From Pseudocitrobacter sp913778145 (GTDB taxonomy: Bacteria; Pseudomonadota; Gammaproteobacteria; Enterobacterales; Enterobacteriaceae), in NCBI GenBank assembly GCA_035726825.1, contig JALNTX010000001.1, positions 62,001-126,000 of the forward strand: a stretch of 64,000 nt of DNA. Direction: 5' to 3'. The notes under the pieces were generated by a model. That model was not told the DNA's origin and made no database searches. It worked only from the letters and a program-made list of their open reading frames with translations. This document shows positions 1 to 8,538 of this stretch, piece by piece. Made by a program: the position numbers and the translations under genes. Numbering within the stretch: the stretch's first letter is position 1; each line of letters begins with the position of its first letter.

Positions 1-1
1 T

Positions 2-754
2 AATCACACTTATGACTGGCAACCTGCCGCCTCCTGGCTGATGCGTCTAAAACAGCGGGATGTTCCGGTTATCCTCTGTAGCAGCAAAACTGCCGCCGAA
101 ATGATGCTTATTCAGAAAGAAATTGGTCTGGAAGGCCGCCCGTTTATTGCTGAAAACGGCGCGGTTATCCAGCTTGATGCAAAATGGCAGGATGACGAAT
201 CGTGGCCACGCATTATTTGCGGGGCAACACATGACGATATTGTTGGCGTCCTGCACCATCTTCGCGAACGCGAGGGTTATAAATTTACCGCTATTTCTGA
301 TGTCGACGCGCAGGTACTCAGTGAATGGTCAGGCCTGAATGACAAACATGCGGCGCTTGCGCGCCTTCAGGAGGCTTCTGAGACGCTTATCTGGCGCGAT
401 ACGGATGAACGCATGGCGGCGTTTTCTGCGGCGCTACATCAGCTTGGGCTGCGTTTTATTCAGGGTGCGCGCTTCTGGCACGTGCTCGATGAGCAAAGCG
501 GTAAGGCCCAGGCAGTGAGTTTTCTGCGCCGCAGAATGTTACAACGTGAAGGCCACAGCCGTCTTTCTCTTGGCCTGGGCGATGGCCCTAACGATGCGGA
601 TCTGCTGGATAGCACCGATTATGCCGTTGTCGTAAAAAGCCTGAGCCGCGAAGGCATTCATTTGAAAAATGACGATCCGCAACGGGTCTATTATACGCAG
701 CGGCATGGCCCGAGTGGCTGGGACGAAGGCCTCAGCCACTTTCTTGGCGCTTAG
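2..754 (+). CDS. yedP: Mannosyl-3-phosphoglycerate phosphatase-like YedP (5' partial)
   Basis: HAD-superfamily phosphatase. The reading frame is open from base 2 (N-H-T-Y-D-W-Q-P-A-A...), matching the region just after the N-terminal DxDGT motif of E. coli YedP. The true start and nucleophile Asp therefore lie upstream of the window. Visible HAD elements are the CSSKT motif II segment near the start and the LGLGDGPNDADLL motif IV near the C-terminus, whose acidic residues bind Mg2+. The family hydrolyses mannosyl-3-phosphoglycerate, but the physiological substrate in enterobacteria is unproven. The gene is convergent with dgcQ and the two stop codons overlap by 4 nt. Identity is secure; function is inferred from the family. 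Confidence 0.93.
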   Translation, partial: NHTYDWQPAASWLMRLKQRDVPVILCSSKTAAEMMLIQKEIGLEGRPFIAENGAVIQLDAKWQDDESWPRIICGATHDDIVGVLHHLREREGYKFTAISDVDAQVLSEWSGLNDKHAALARLQEASETLIWRDTDERMAAFSAALHQLGLRFIQGARFWHVLDEQSGKAQAVSFLRRRMLQREGHSRLSLGLGDGPNDADLLDSTDYAVVVKSLSREGIHLKNDDPQRVYYTQRHGPSGWDEGLSHFLGA

Positions 755-2439
755 TCTTCGGCGCGTACCTGATTACGTCCGGCTTCTTTCGCCTGATAGA
801 GGCGACGATCGGCCACCGATTGCAGATAGGCAAAATCGTAACGACTTAGCTCATCGTCGCTGGCAGAAACCCCAACGGAGGCGCTCACGCGGAGGATTTG
901 CCCTTTCGAGACCAGAATCTCGCGGCGGTTGATACATTCACGGATCCGCTCCGCTATCTCCCGCCCCTGCGCCAGCGTGGCGTTTGGCAGGACAACGCAG
1001 AACTCCTCTCCACCTACGCGCCCGGCAATATCTCCTTCACGTATTTTATTGGCAATTAAGCGGGCGATATGCGCCAGCACGCGGTCACCCGCCTGATGGC
1101 CGTAGCGATCGTTAATCGATTTAAAGTGATCGAGATCGAGTTGCAGAACGGCCAGCGGTTTTCCCGCCTCGCGGCATTGCGCCGATGCCGTAGCGGCGCG
1201 TTCGAACAATGCACCACGGTTATATAAACGCGTCAGAGCATCGTACCAGGCGCGCCACTGGAGCGACTCCTGTAAGGTAGACATATTGCTGACCATCTGG
1301 CGGATAACCACCCACGAGAGAATCAGCATGGCGGTGAACAGCACCCACAGTAGCGTCAGCGCGATACTGATACGCCCGAAATCGCCTTTCAGCCCCTCTT
1401 CCAGGCTGTGTATACGCAACAGGACGCCGTCGAAATTACGCAGCTTTTCCCAGCTGATGTAGCGCGTCATGTCGCGCAAACTGCCGCGATTATTGTCTTC
1501 ATAGGCGCGCGCAAGCTGGGCCTGCACTTCCTGCGTAAGCGGCGTTATTTGTGGGTCAGATGAGGCAATCAGGTTCATTCGGCTGTCGTAAAGCTGATAC
1601 TCCCCTTCCGTCTCGCCCTCCACGGCACGCAGTAAAAAATCGCCCATTTCCCTGACCGAAAGCTGTGCGGCCAGCACGCCAAACCAATAGTGCTGATAAT
1701 TCAGCGGCACCGATGCCGTGACCATCTGCGCTTCGTGCTGCTTATCGCTGGAGAATGACGTGTACCAGCGTACGCCGCGCCCTGGATTCAAGCGTTCAGA
1801 TTGCTGTATGAACCATGGGCTGGTCACCAGCTCATAAAACTGCTCGGTAATATTGCGGGTCACCGGTTCGCTGCTCAGGAAGAATCCGGCCCGCGATACA
1901 TACAGCATGCGCGGCGAAAAGCGCGAAAGGTGATTTTTAGTAATCGTAGAAAGTCGTAACAGATAACCCAACTCAAGCGTCGCGGTGAACTCGTTGGTGA
2001 CCATAGGGTTATCACGCGATAAAAGCGCTGACTGATCGACAAAAGCATCCGACACGCCATTGAGCGGCAGGGTTCGGCGATTTTCCAGCGCGATATGCCA
2101 GTCTGGCTGATGCCGCTTTCGGGCGAATTCGTCTTCAGCGTTGCGCAGAACTTCAAACGCCAGCGGTGCCTGGAGCGCAGCCTGCATGCCATGACGAAAA
2201 AAAAGCAGACGGTCGACATTGAACTGCAACTGCCCGTCCATTTCGCGGGCAACGTTTTCCAGATTATTACGCTGGCTGGAGATATACGCTTCTTCCAGCA
2301 CGACCGTTTCACGCCACGTCAGTAACGTCGAAAACAGCAACACAACGCAAAAGCAGAGGTTTACCACTCTGTCGGGTCTGGAGTGTTGGCCAAGCTTTCT
2401 CAACCAACCGGGGGATTTTTCGGGGGCTACGGGATGCAC
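751..2439 (-). CDS. dgcQ: Membrane diguanylate cyclase DgcQ (YedQ)
   Basis: Makes cyclic di-GMP from two GTP. Layout: an N-terminal membrane segment (VVNLCFCVVLLFSTLL), a periplasmic sensory region of about 300 residues, a second membrane segment (ALTLLWVLFTAMLILSWVVI), then a GGDEF domain. The active-site loop reads RVGGEEFCVV, that is GGEEF, and the substrate region (DLDHFKSINDRYGHQAGD) is intact, so it should be active. No ATG precedes the conserved region. I chose GTG at 2439, which has GGGAG 5 nt upstream and places WLRKL 11 residues from the start as in E. coli; a TTG at 2454 is the alternative. E. coli DgcQ is linked to cellulose and motility control. Confidence 0.93.
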   Translation of the reverse strand: MHPVAPEKSPGWLRKLGQHSRPDRVVNLCFCVVLLFSTLLTWRETVVLEEAYISSQRNNLENVAREMDGQLQFNVDRLLFFRHGMQAALQAPLAFEVLRNAEDEFARKRHQPDWHIALENRRTLPLNGVSDAFVDQSALLSRDNPMVTNEFTATLELGYLLRLSTITKNHLSRFSPRMLYVSRAGFFLSSEPVTRNITEQFYELVTSPWFIQQSERLNPGRGVRWYTSFSSDKQHEAQMVTASVPLNYQHYWFGVLAAQLSVREMGDFLLRAVEGETEGEYQLYDSRMNLIASSDPQITPLTQEVQAQLARAYEDNNRGSLRDMTRYISWEKLRNFDGVLLRIHSLEEGLKGDFGRISIALTLLWVLFTAMLILSWVVIRQMVSNMSTLQESLQWRAWYDALTRLYNRGALFERAATASAQCREAGKPLAVLQLDLDHFKSINDRYGHQAGDRVLAHIARLIANKIREGDIAGRVGGEEFCVVLPNATLAQGREIAERIRECINRREILVSKGQILRVSASVGVSASDDELSRYDFAYLQSVADRRLYQAKEAGRNQVRAED

Positions 2440-2553
2440 AAAGGCTCCCGGCAAAACTCCTGGTGCGAAGACAACGTACTCACTCCTGAACGGAAAAACA
2501 GCTTAGAATTCATGATGTACAACAATCTTAGTATCGAGTCAAAAACGCAACAT

Positions 2554-2640
2554 CGCCTGATGCGCTACGCTTATCCGGCCTACAAGGGGTCTGCAATATA
2601 GTGAATTTCCAGTACCTTGTAGGCCGGACACGCGTTTTCG
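2554..2640. repeat. REP/BIME-type inverted palindromic repeat pair
   Basis: Two REP-like units face each other between dgcQ and yodC. The first contains TGATGCGCTACGCTTATCCG followed by GCCTAC; the second is its inverted partner. Bases 2574-2587 (TCCGGCCTACAAGG) and 2615-2628 (CCTTGTAGGCCGGA) are exact reverse complements. This matches the enterobacterial REP consensus and its usual place after gene ends. Likely roles are mRNA 3'-end protection or gyrase/IHF binding; none can be shown from sequence. Confidence 0.8.
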
Positions 2641-2820
2641 CTATGCTTTCTCTTGCGCGCGATCGCCGCCGGGCATCAGCTCATCTTCACGGAAGGCTTC
2701 CCGCTTGACGCCAAAACCATCATACCAGCGGCACTCAACCATTCCACTGGCATAGCCCGTCACGACCATACGCTGACCGCCGTTTTTAGACCGAACTTCA
2801 TCACTGACCAAAAAGACCAT
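2641..2820 (-). CDS. yodC: Small protein YodC (DUF2158 family)
   Basis: A 59-residue protein with ATG at 2820 and a strong GGAGG site 5 nt upstream. It reads MVFLVSDEVRSKNGGQRMVV then TGYASGMVECRWYDGFGVKR, and lines up along its length with E. coli YodC (GGPRMIVTGYSSGMVECRWYDGYGVKREAF). The fold expected for this family is a small beta-rich domain. Function is unknown. It sits alone between dgcQ and yedI on the same strand. Confidence 0.88.
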   Translation of the reverse strand: MVFLVSDEVRSKNGGQRMVVTGYASGMVECRWYDGFGVKREAFREDELMPGGDRAQEKA

Positions 2821-2897
2821 CGTTGCCTCCGGTATCAGGGTGAAACAATTTCACATTAGTCGATCGCGAACGGGTTTGCGTAGTCGACGCGCACTTT

Positions 2898-3809
2898 TTA
2901 TCCTTCGCGCTGGCGCAGGCGATTAATGCCATTCACCACCGCAACGACCACTGCGCCGATAATAAAACCAAGTACCAGATTGGCCACCGTCGGCAGCAGC
3001 GTTGCGACCAGCGCCCCTTGCTGCGCGGCAAACCCTTCAATGGCATGATGCAACGGCGCAACGCCGTGAACCACAATCCCACCGCCAACCAAAAACATCG
3101 CCAGCGTACCGACCACTGACAATATTTTCATCAACCACGGCGCGATAAAAAGTAAGCCTTTGCCCATACCCTGCGCCAGCGCATTCTTTTTGTCGGCCAG
3201 CCAGTAGCCCATATCATCGAGTTTAACGATAACGCCGACCAACCCGTAAACGCCGAGGGTGACCAGCACGGCGATACCGGACAGTATCAAAATCTGATTC
3301 AGCAGTGGGGCTTCTGCCACGATACCGAGCGTAATAGCGACGATTTCGGCGGAAAGAATAAAGTCGGTGCGAATTGCACCTTTTACTTTATCGTGCTCAT
3401 ACACCATCGGATCCTGGTTGGCGATGGCATCTAAGCGCTGCTGCCGTGCGGCATCATCCTCTTTGTGCTTACGCGCATGCAGCGTATGCACTACTTTCTC
3501 AACCCCCTCGAAGCACAGAAATGCCCCGCCGACCATTAATAACGGGGTGACGGCCCAGGGAATAAACGCGCTGATCAACAACGCCAGCGGTACAAGGATC
3601 ACTTTATTGAGTAGCGAACCTTTCGCCACGCTCCAGACCACCGGCAGTTCACGATTCGCGCGTACGCCAGAAACCTGCTGCGCATTCAGCGACAGATCGT
3701 CGCCCAGCACGCCCGCCGTCTTCTTCGCCGCCAGCTTGCCCATCATCGAGATGTCATCCAGCAGCGTGGCAATATCATCCAGTAAGGTTAATAAACTACT
3801 TCCCGCCAC
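2898..3809 (-). CDS. yedI: DUF808 inner-membrane protein YedI
   Basis: A 303-residue polytopic membrane protein nearly collinear with E. coli YedI. The cytoplasmic N-terminus MAGSSLLTLLDDIATLLDDI and the RANRELPVVWSVAKGS segment are family hallmarks. Hydrophobic stretches follow at about 70-95, 150-190, 210-245 and 260-295. Start is GTG at 3809 with AAAGGAAT upstream. It is divergent from yedA across 176 bp. Function is unknown; DUF808 proteins are annotated only as inner-membrane proteins. Confidence 0.93.
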   Translation of the reverse strand: MAGSSLLTLLDDIATLLDDISMMGKLAAKKTAGVLGDDLSLNAQQVSGVRANRELPVVWSVAKGSLLNKVILVPLALLISAFIPWAVTPLLMVGGAFLCFEGVEKVVHTLHARKHKEDDAARQQRLDAIANQDPMVYEHDKVKGAIRTDFILSAEIVAITLGIVAEAPLLNQILILSGIAVLVTLGVYGLVGVIVKLDDMGYWLADKKNALAQGMGKGLLFIAPWLMKILSVVGTLAMFLVGGGIVVHGVAPLHHAIEGFAAQQGALVATLLPTVANLVLGFIIGAVVVAVVNGINRLRQREG

Positions 3810-3985
3810 AATTCATTCCTTTCAATTTTTGTTTATTAATCACACAGTATGGAGCAAATGTACGGGTTACACACACCATACATTTTACATACATAAATTC
3901 AACATAACACAACGAATAAAAGCACTCGCAGAGAATCATTTTGCCGCTTACTATATCCCGCCTTTGTGTTTTCCCGTGAGAAATT

Positions 3986-4897
3986 ATGCGTATCAAACAG
4001 CTGTTACCGCTTATCGGTGCATTATTTGCGCTCTACATTATCTGGGGCTCGACCTACTTCGCCATCAGCATCGGCGTGGCCAGTTGGCCACCGTTTATGA
4101 TGGCAGGCGTGCGATTTCTTTCAGCGGGAACGTTGCTGCTGGGCTATCTGCTGCTTACCGGCCATCGCCTCCCCGCCTGGCGTCCATTATTGAATGCCGC
4201 ATTGATTGGCGTCCTGCTGCTTTCAGTGGGTAACGGCCTGGTGACCGTCGCCGAACATCAAAATGTGCCTTCCGGTATTGCTGCCGTCATGGTCGCGACG
4301 GTGCCGCTGTTTACACTCTGCTTCAGCCGCTTTTTTGGTATCGCAACGCGGAAACTCGAATGGTTGGGGATCGCCATCGGTCTTGCCGGGATCATTCTCC
4401 TCAACAGCGGCGGCAACCTCAGCGGTAATCCGTGGGGCGCGGTATTAATCTTGATAGGTTCGATGAGCTGGGCTTTTGGTTCTGTTTACGGATCGCGCAT
4501 CGAATTACCCGTCGGCATGATGGCCGGTGCGATTGAAATGCTGGCGGCAGGTATCGTGCTGATGAGCGCCTCGTTACTGACGGGCGAGCGTCTGACGACC
4601 ATGCCGGATACCTCTGGCTTTCTGGCGGTGGCATATCTGGCCGTTTTCGGCTCCATCATTGCCATCAACGCGTATATGTTTTTGATCCGCAACGTGTCGC
4701 CTGCGGTCGCTACCAGCTACGCCTATGTTAACCCGGTGGTGGCGGTATTGCTGGGTACCGGGTTTAACGGCGAGCGGTTGTCTGGCATCGAGTGGCTGGC
4801 GCTGGTGATTATCATCGCCGCGGTGGTGCTGGTGACGTTAGGAAAGTATTTGGTGGGCGCGAAAAGCAGCGTTACATCGTGTCAGGTTGACAAGTAA
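3986..4897 (+). CDS. yedA: EamA/DMT-family permease YedA
   Basis: A 303-residue drug/metabolite transporter with two EamA repeats of about five helices each. The start MRIKQLLPLIGALFALYIIW and the WGSTYFAISIGV motif are typical of YedA/RhtA-type exporters. Substrate is not established, although family members export amino acids and other small metabolites. The last 26 bp overlap the 3' end of vsr on the opposite strand, a tight convergent arrangement also seen in E. coli. It has its own upstream region shared with divergent yedI. Confidence 0.92.
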   Translation: MRIKQLLPLIGALFALYIIWGSTYFAISIGVASWPPFMMAGVRFLSAGTLLLGYLLLTGHRLPAWRPLLNAALIGVLLLSVGNGLVTVAEHQNVPSGIAAVMVATVPLFTLCFSRFFGIATRKLEWLGIAIGLAGIILLNSGGNLSGNPWGAVLILIGSMSWAFGSVYGSRIELPVGMMAGAIEMLAAGIVLMSASLLTGERLTTMPDTSGFLAVAYLAVFGSIIAINAYMFLIRNVSPAVATSYAYVNPVVAVLLGTGFNGERLSGIEWLALVIIIAAVVLVTLGKYLVGAKSSVTSCQVDK

Positions 4898-5366
4898 CCG
4901 TCAGCTGCGACATTCCCTGAGTGCCGATCTGCGCGCTACCCTCGCTGGCGCAGATCCACTCTTCCAGCCGTTCCTTCAGGTCGTTATCAGCCAGTTTTTC
5001 ACGCCCGCGCAGGGCGCACTCCCAGATAATCAATACCCGCCACCCCATTTGATGCAGTCGGGCAATATCACGGCTATCGCGCGCCACATTACTGGCGATT
5101 TTTGCCAGCCAGAACTCGGTTCGGGTAGCCGGAATTTTAAACAAATAGCAGTCGTGGTGATGCCAGAAGCAGCCGTGGGTGAAAATAACGCAGCGGTAAT
5201 CCTCCAGTGCGAAGTCAGGCTTGCCGGGCAGGTTTTTCTCCTGCGCCGTCCAGGTAAAGCCGCACTCGGCAAGCAGCGAGGCGACGCGTTTTTCAATCGC
5301 CGTATCACGCGTGCCGATTGCCCGCATGTTTTTGCTGCGGGTGGCTTTATCGTGAACGTCCGCCAT
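4872..5366 (-). CDS. vsr: Very short patch repair endonuclease Vsr
   Basis: Nicks 5' of T in T:G mismatches created when Dcm-methylated cytosine deaminates, starting very short patch repair. This 164-residue protein has the Vsr N-terminus MADVHDKATRSKNMRAIGT, the catalytic region around LPGKPDFALEDYRCVIFTHG (PD-ExK-like, active Asp in KPDF), and the FWHHHDC zinc/histidine cluster. It overlaps dcm by 20 nt and is probably translated by coupling, as in E. coli. ATG at 5366 is preceded by GAGAG. Confidence 0.96.
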   Translation of the reverse strand: MADVHDKATRSKNMRAIGTRDTAIEKRVASLLAECGFTWTAQEKNLPGKPDFALEDYRCVIFTHGCFWHHHDCYLFKIPATRTEFWLAKIASNVARDSRDIARLHQMGWRVLIIWECALRGREKLADNDLKERLEEWICASEGSAQIGTQGMSQLTVTCQPDTM

Positions 5367-6762
5367 TTTTCTCTCGCATTGTGACGGCCTGGAGAATGCG
5401 TGAGCGCAATAGACGCGCTACGGCAGCAAAGACCGGCACCACCACCGAGTTGCCAAACTGGCGGTAGGCCTGCGTATCAGAAACCGGAATACGGAACTGA
5501 TGCCCCTGCGGTTTTTCAAAGCCCATCAGGCGCGCGCATTCCCGAGGGGTTAAGCGGCGTGGGCGATGCTGCTGATTTTGTGGATCGTCGAAATCCTTCT
5601 CGCCCAGCGCTTTATCCCAGCCGCGATCGATAAGGATCTCCGCACCATCTTTGTAATAGCGCGCAGAGAGCGTACGGGCCACGCTGCCGGGGCGCGTCGG
5701 GTCAACCATGCCGTAACCAAAGCCGTTGCCTTTCGCCTGATGCTTACGTGCGTAGCGGTAAAGATATTTCCACAGTACCGGGGTCAGGATGAATTTTTCA
5801 TCTACCTGCGGGTCGAGCAGTTCGCCAAATTCAGGACGACGCGCCGGGTAGTAATGAGGTATATCGCGCAGGGTAAACCCTTTATGCAGGCCGAGATCGC
5901 GACGAAAGCCCACCAGCACGATGCGTTCGCGGTGCTGCGGTAAAAAGTGCTGCCCGTCGATAATTTTCGGGTCATCCGCGCCCATATCCGCCGCATCAGA
6001 GACTTCGTATCCCAGTTCATCCAGGGTTTGCATAATAATGCGGAAGGTTTTGCCGCCGTCGTGGCTTTTCAGATTTTTGACGTTCTCCAGCACAAAGATG
6101 GGCGGGCGGCGGGCGTCGATGATGCGGACCACGTCAAAAAACAGCGTGCCCTGCGTATCGCAGGCAAAACCGTGCGCGCGACCTAATGCATTTTTCTTGG
6201 AGACGCCCGCCAGCGAGAATGGCTGGCACGGGAAACCTGCGAGCAAAACATCGTGCTGGGGAATGTGTTGCCGAATATGCGCCTGGGCTTCGCTATCGCT
6301 GATATCAGTGTGATGACTTAAGGTGATATCACGAATATCGGCGTTGAACTGGTGCTCGTTCGGATCGCAGTACCAGTTCGCTTTATAGGTACGCACCGCA
6401 TGTTTGTTCCATTCACTGGTAAACACGCACTTCCCGCCGATGGCTTCAAACCCATAACGAATACCGCCGATACCGGCAAACAGGTCAACAAAACGAAACG
6501 CGTAATGGGGATGATGCGCAGGCGGTTTGGGCAGTAACGCCGCCAGCTGTGCTATCTCATTTTCACCTAAACGCGTATTGGCACGCGCAAGCGTCACCAT
6601 GCGTTTAACGATGGCCGGGCTCCAGTGCTGTTCGCCTACCGCATTCAACTGCGCGACGACGGTTTTCAGATCGTAAATTTCCAGCACATGTTCAAGCAGT
6701 GCCTGAGCATCCGTTTCAACCGCCCGATGCGGGGCCGCGCTCAGTGACTCACTCTGTTGCAT
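5347..6762 (-). CDS. dcm: DNA (cytosine-5)-methyltransferase Dcm
   Basis: Methylates the inner cytosine of CCWGG. All C5-methyltransferase motifs are visible: motif I DLFAGIGGIR, motif IV GFPCQPFSLAG with catalytic Cys about 179, motif VI FVLENVKNL, motif VIII QHRERIVLVGFR and motif X QFGNSVVVPV. The open frame extends to a TTG at 6783, but ATG at 6762 gives 471 residues, close to the 472 of E. coli Dcm. Forms an operon with vsr. Confidence 0.96.
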   Translation of the reverse strand: MQQSESLSAAPHRAVETDAQALLEHVLEIYDLKTVVAQLNAVGEQHWSPAIVKRMVTLARANTRLGENEIAQLAALLPKPPAHHPHYAFRFVDLFAGIGGIRYGFEAIGGKCVFTSEWNKHAVRTYKANWYCDPNEHQFNADIRDITLSHHTDISDSEAQAHIRQHIPQHDVLLAGFPCQPFSLAGVSKKNALGRAHGFACDTQGTLFFDVVRIIDARRPPIFVLENVKNLKSHDGGKTFRIIMQTLDELGYEVSDAADMGADDPKIIDGQHFLPQHRERIVLVGFRRDLGLHKGFTLRDIPHYYPARRPEFGELLDPQVDEKFILTPVLWKYLYRYARKHQAKGNGFGYGMVDPTRPGSVARTLSARYYKDGAEILIDRGWDKALGEKDFDDPQNQQHRPRRLTPRECARLMGFEKPQGHQFRIPVSDTQAYRQFGNSVVVPVFAAVARLLRSRILQAVTMREKNGGRSR

Positions 6763-6819
6763 AGATTCAACCAGACCAGACAAATAAGCGTGAGATTACC
6801 ATACTTTGCCACAGGAAAT

Positions 6820-7515
6820 TCATTCCAGCGGCGCAAATCGGCGCACTACCGACTCATCGCTCCCCAGCGGGTCGCCACGCAGCTCGGCGCTTAATTTCGC
6901 CATAAACTGCACCAGATAATCAGCGTTATGCCTGGCAAGCCTACGCCCGCTTGTCGTTTGCATGGTTTGCGGTAAACGTAACAGTTTGGTCTGGAAGTGA
7001 TCCAGCGCCCAGCGTTTGTCGTCTAAGGGTCGAGCGTCGGCAAACGGGTCGTCCGCGTTAAACAGCGGCGTGTTCATGGCACCCGATACGGCAAACACGC
7101 GCGCAAGGCCAATTGCGCCCAACGCTTCAAGACGGTCGGCATCCTGCACAATTTTCGCTTCCAGCGTCAGCGGCGGTATCTGTGCGCTATAACTGTGCGC
7201 TTCAATGGCATGGGCTAAAGCAGCAAAGTGTTCATCCGGGAAGTCGGGGAAATCCTCCCGCAGAATAGCCAGCGTGCGTTCGGCGGATAACCGCGACGCG
7301 CGGGAACGATCGGGATGATTTTTGGGCGGGCTGATGATGTCGTGAAAATAGCAGGCGGTGAGCAGCACCAGTAAGTTGACCGGCTCGTCTGCGGCAATGT
7401 GTCTGGCTGTATGCCAGACACGGCGGAAATGGGAAATATCGTGGGCGGCGTCGCCACCGGGGTAATGTTGAGCGAACCAGCGTTCGAAACGCTGCTGCCA
7501 GGCATCGATTGTCAT
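6820..7515 (-). CDS. yedJ: HD-domain phosphohydrolase YedJ
   Basis: A 231-residue HD-superfamily protein. Metal ligands are visible as H in DISHFRRVWHTA, the paired HD in ACYFHDIIS, and a distal Asp in KIVQDADRLEALGAIGLAR, which is highly conserved with E. coli YedJ. Substrate is unknown; the HD family hydrolyses phosphoesters and nucleotides. The frame extends 14 codons further upstream, but ATG at 7515 (MTIDAWQQRF) aligns with the E. coli start and has AAGAG upstream. The gene stands between dcm and yedR on the same strand, with a short gap to each. Confidence 0.92.
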   Translation of the reverse strand: MTIDAWQQRFERWFAQHYPGGDAAHDISHFRRVWHTARHIAADEPVNLLVLLTACYFHDIISPPKNHPDRSRASRLSAERTLAILREDFPDFPDEHFAALAHAIEAHSYSAQIPPLTLEAKIVQDADRLEALGAIGLARVFAVSGAMNTPLFNADDPFADARPLDDKRWALDHFQTKLLRLPQTMQTTSGRRLARHNADYLVQFMAKLSAELRGDPLGSDESVVRRFAPLE

Positions 7516-7572
7516 ACGTAGGCTCTTTATTCCCTTTAAAGGCCATGAGCATAACAAGTTTCGCTCAGCGCA

Positions 7573-7842
7573 TCATTCCTGAATCTGGCGCGGACGGGTA
7601 TACCAGGCAATGCCGCCGAGGATCAACCCGACAATGCCCAGCACGATAAAACCGGCCAGGGCACCCAGTAGCTTGCCAGAGGTTGATGCGATTTCACCGT
7701 CCAGCGTTGCGCCGGGAATGGATTCCACGTCGCTTATCACCCAAAAGTAACGCCCCATCGCCCAAATAAAATAGCCACAGAACGCATAAAAAACCCATAA
7801 CGCCAGCTTTCCGCCAGGGCCACGCGTCATTGTTTCTTCCAT
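7573..7842 (-). CDS. yedR: Small inner-membrane protein YedR-like
   Basis: An 89-residue protein with two predicted membrane helices (ALWVFYAFCGYFIWAMGRYF and LLGALAGFIVLGIVGLILGG) and a short basic C-terminus YTRPRQIQE. The MEETMxxGxGGKLxLW start and Y-TRPR end resemble the core of E. coli YedR, and the position beside yedJ and the yedS porin is the same. Function unknown. ATG at 7842 follows GAGAG by 7 nt. Confidence 0.8.
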   Translation of the reverse strand: MEETMTRGPGGKLALWVFYAFCGYFIWAMGRYFWVISDVESIPGATLDGEIASTSGKLLGALAGFIVLGIVGLILGGIAWYTRPRQIQE

Positions 7843-7901
7843 ATAACACTCTCATTTAACGAGAAAAACCGTTGTTGCCGCAATTCCACTTAAGGAACAA
7901 A

Positions 7902-7917
7902 TGTGATTGCGGTCACA
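7902..7917. promoter_or_regulatory. Predicted CRP (cAMP receptor protein) binding site
   Basis: TGTGATTGCGGTCACA matches the CRP core TGTGA-N6-TCACA exactly in both half-sites, with A/T at the outer flanks. It lies 60 bp upstream of the yedR start codon on the minus strand and about 250 bp upstream of the candidate RseX RNA on the plus strand. The regulated promoter is unclear; yedR is the nearer gene. Confidence 0.6.
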
Positions 7918-8163
7918 TTATAGCGACTCTTTGCGCGCTGAGTAGTACTGGTCGGTCCTGCCTGTATGCAAAATGCCGATCGTTTGATCTTCGGCAATTT
8001 TGTGGGGTAGCGCACAATTCTCACCCAGCTCAGGGGCCGAAAGGCGATGTTCAGGCGTAAATAAATAGTTTTGTTATATGTTTTAATATTTCAAATTCAT
8101 TCATCAAATATTCCACAATCCGTTTTCAGACTTTCTTTTTTATTCGGTTCATGCAACTATAAA

Positions 8164-8254
8164 ACCGTTATTAGCCTTTTGTTGTTTTACACTGCACTCG
8201 TTAATTTTTTCATCTAAAGCAGGCCCGATAAACTTTTTTATCGGGCTTTTTTTT
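8164..8254 (+). ncRNA. rseX: Candidate RseX small regulatory RNA
   Basis: No coding frame is evident here, but a promoter-like TATAAA (8158-8163) is followed by about 85-91 nt ending in a strong intrinsic terminator. In E. coli the 91-nt Hfq-dependent sRNA RseX, which represses ompA and ompC, lies in this same place between yedR and yedS on the strand of yedS. Size, position, strand and terminator agree. I could not compare it to an RseX covariance model; the exact 5' end is a guess. Confidence 0.6.
8226..8254 (+). terminator. Intrinsic terminator ending the candidate sRNA
   Basis: CCCGATAA and TTATCGGG form an 8-bp stem with a short T-rich loop, followed by CTTTTTTTT. This is a textbook rho-independent terminator on the plus strand with no coding gene upstream on that strand, supporting an independent small transcript. 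Confidence 0.85.
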
Positions 8255-8538
8255 GTTCCTCGCTTTTGAAAACCTCTCATCTTATAAATATAACCGTTAC
8301 AAATACCACCACTACAAAACAACGCTAAATCAATGAAATCAATGCATTATATCAGCACTAAAAATATTAACCGCACTATAAATACACCCTTAAAATGATT
8401 GATACATTTTGCAATGTTTAATATAAAATAGTTACATCTTTACTTTAAAATAAAATGAACTCTATAGATAATATCGCCGCTGCAATGCTGACATTTCTAA
8501 AAGCATTCATAAACATTATTATTTAAAGGAAATAAATA
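8255..8538. other. AT-rich leader upstream of the porin gene
   Basis: A strongly AT-rich stretch with no credible open reading frame. It is likely the promoter and 5' untranslated region of the porin gene and a target for nucleoid proteins such as H-NS. Salmonella ompS1 is known to be silenced by H-NS and activated by OmpR and LeuO; I cannot assign individual binding sites with confidence here. Confidence 0.5.

Noticed and set aside
3367..4233. Plus-strand frame of 288 codons spanning yedI and the yedI/yedA gap
   Set aside because: Runs antisense to yedI and then out of frame through yedA; no family match and no start signal.
7872..8060. 62-codon plus-strand frame upstream of the candidate sRNA
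   Set aside because: No ribosome site; overlaps the CRP box and promoter region; composition not protein-like.
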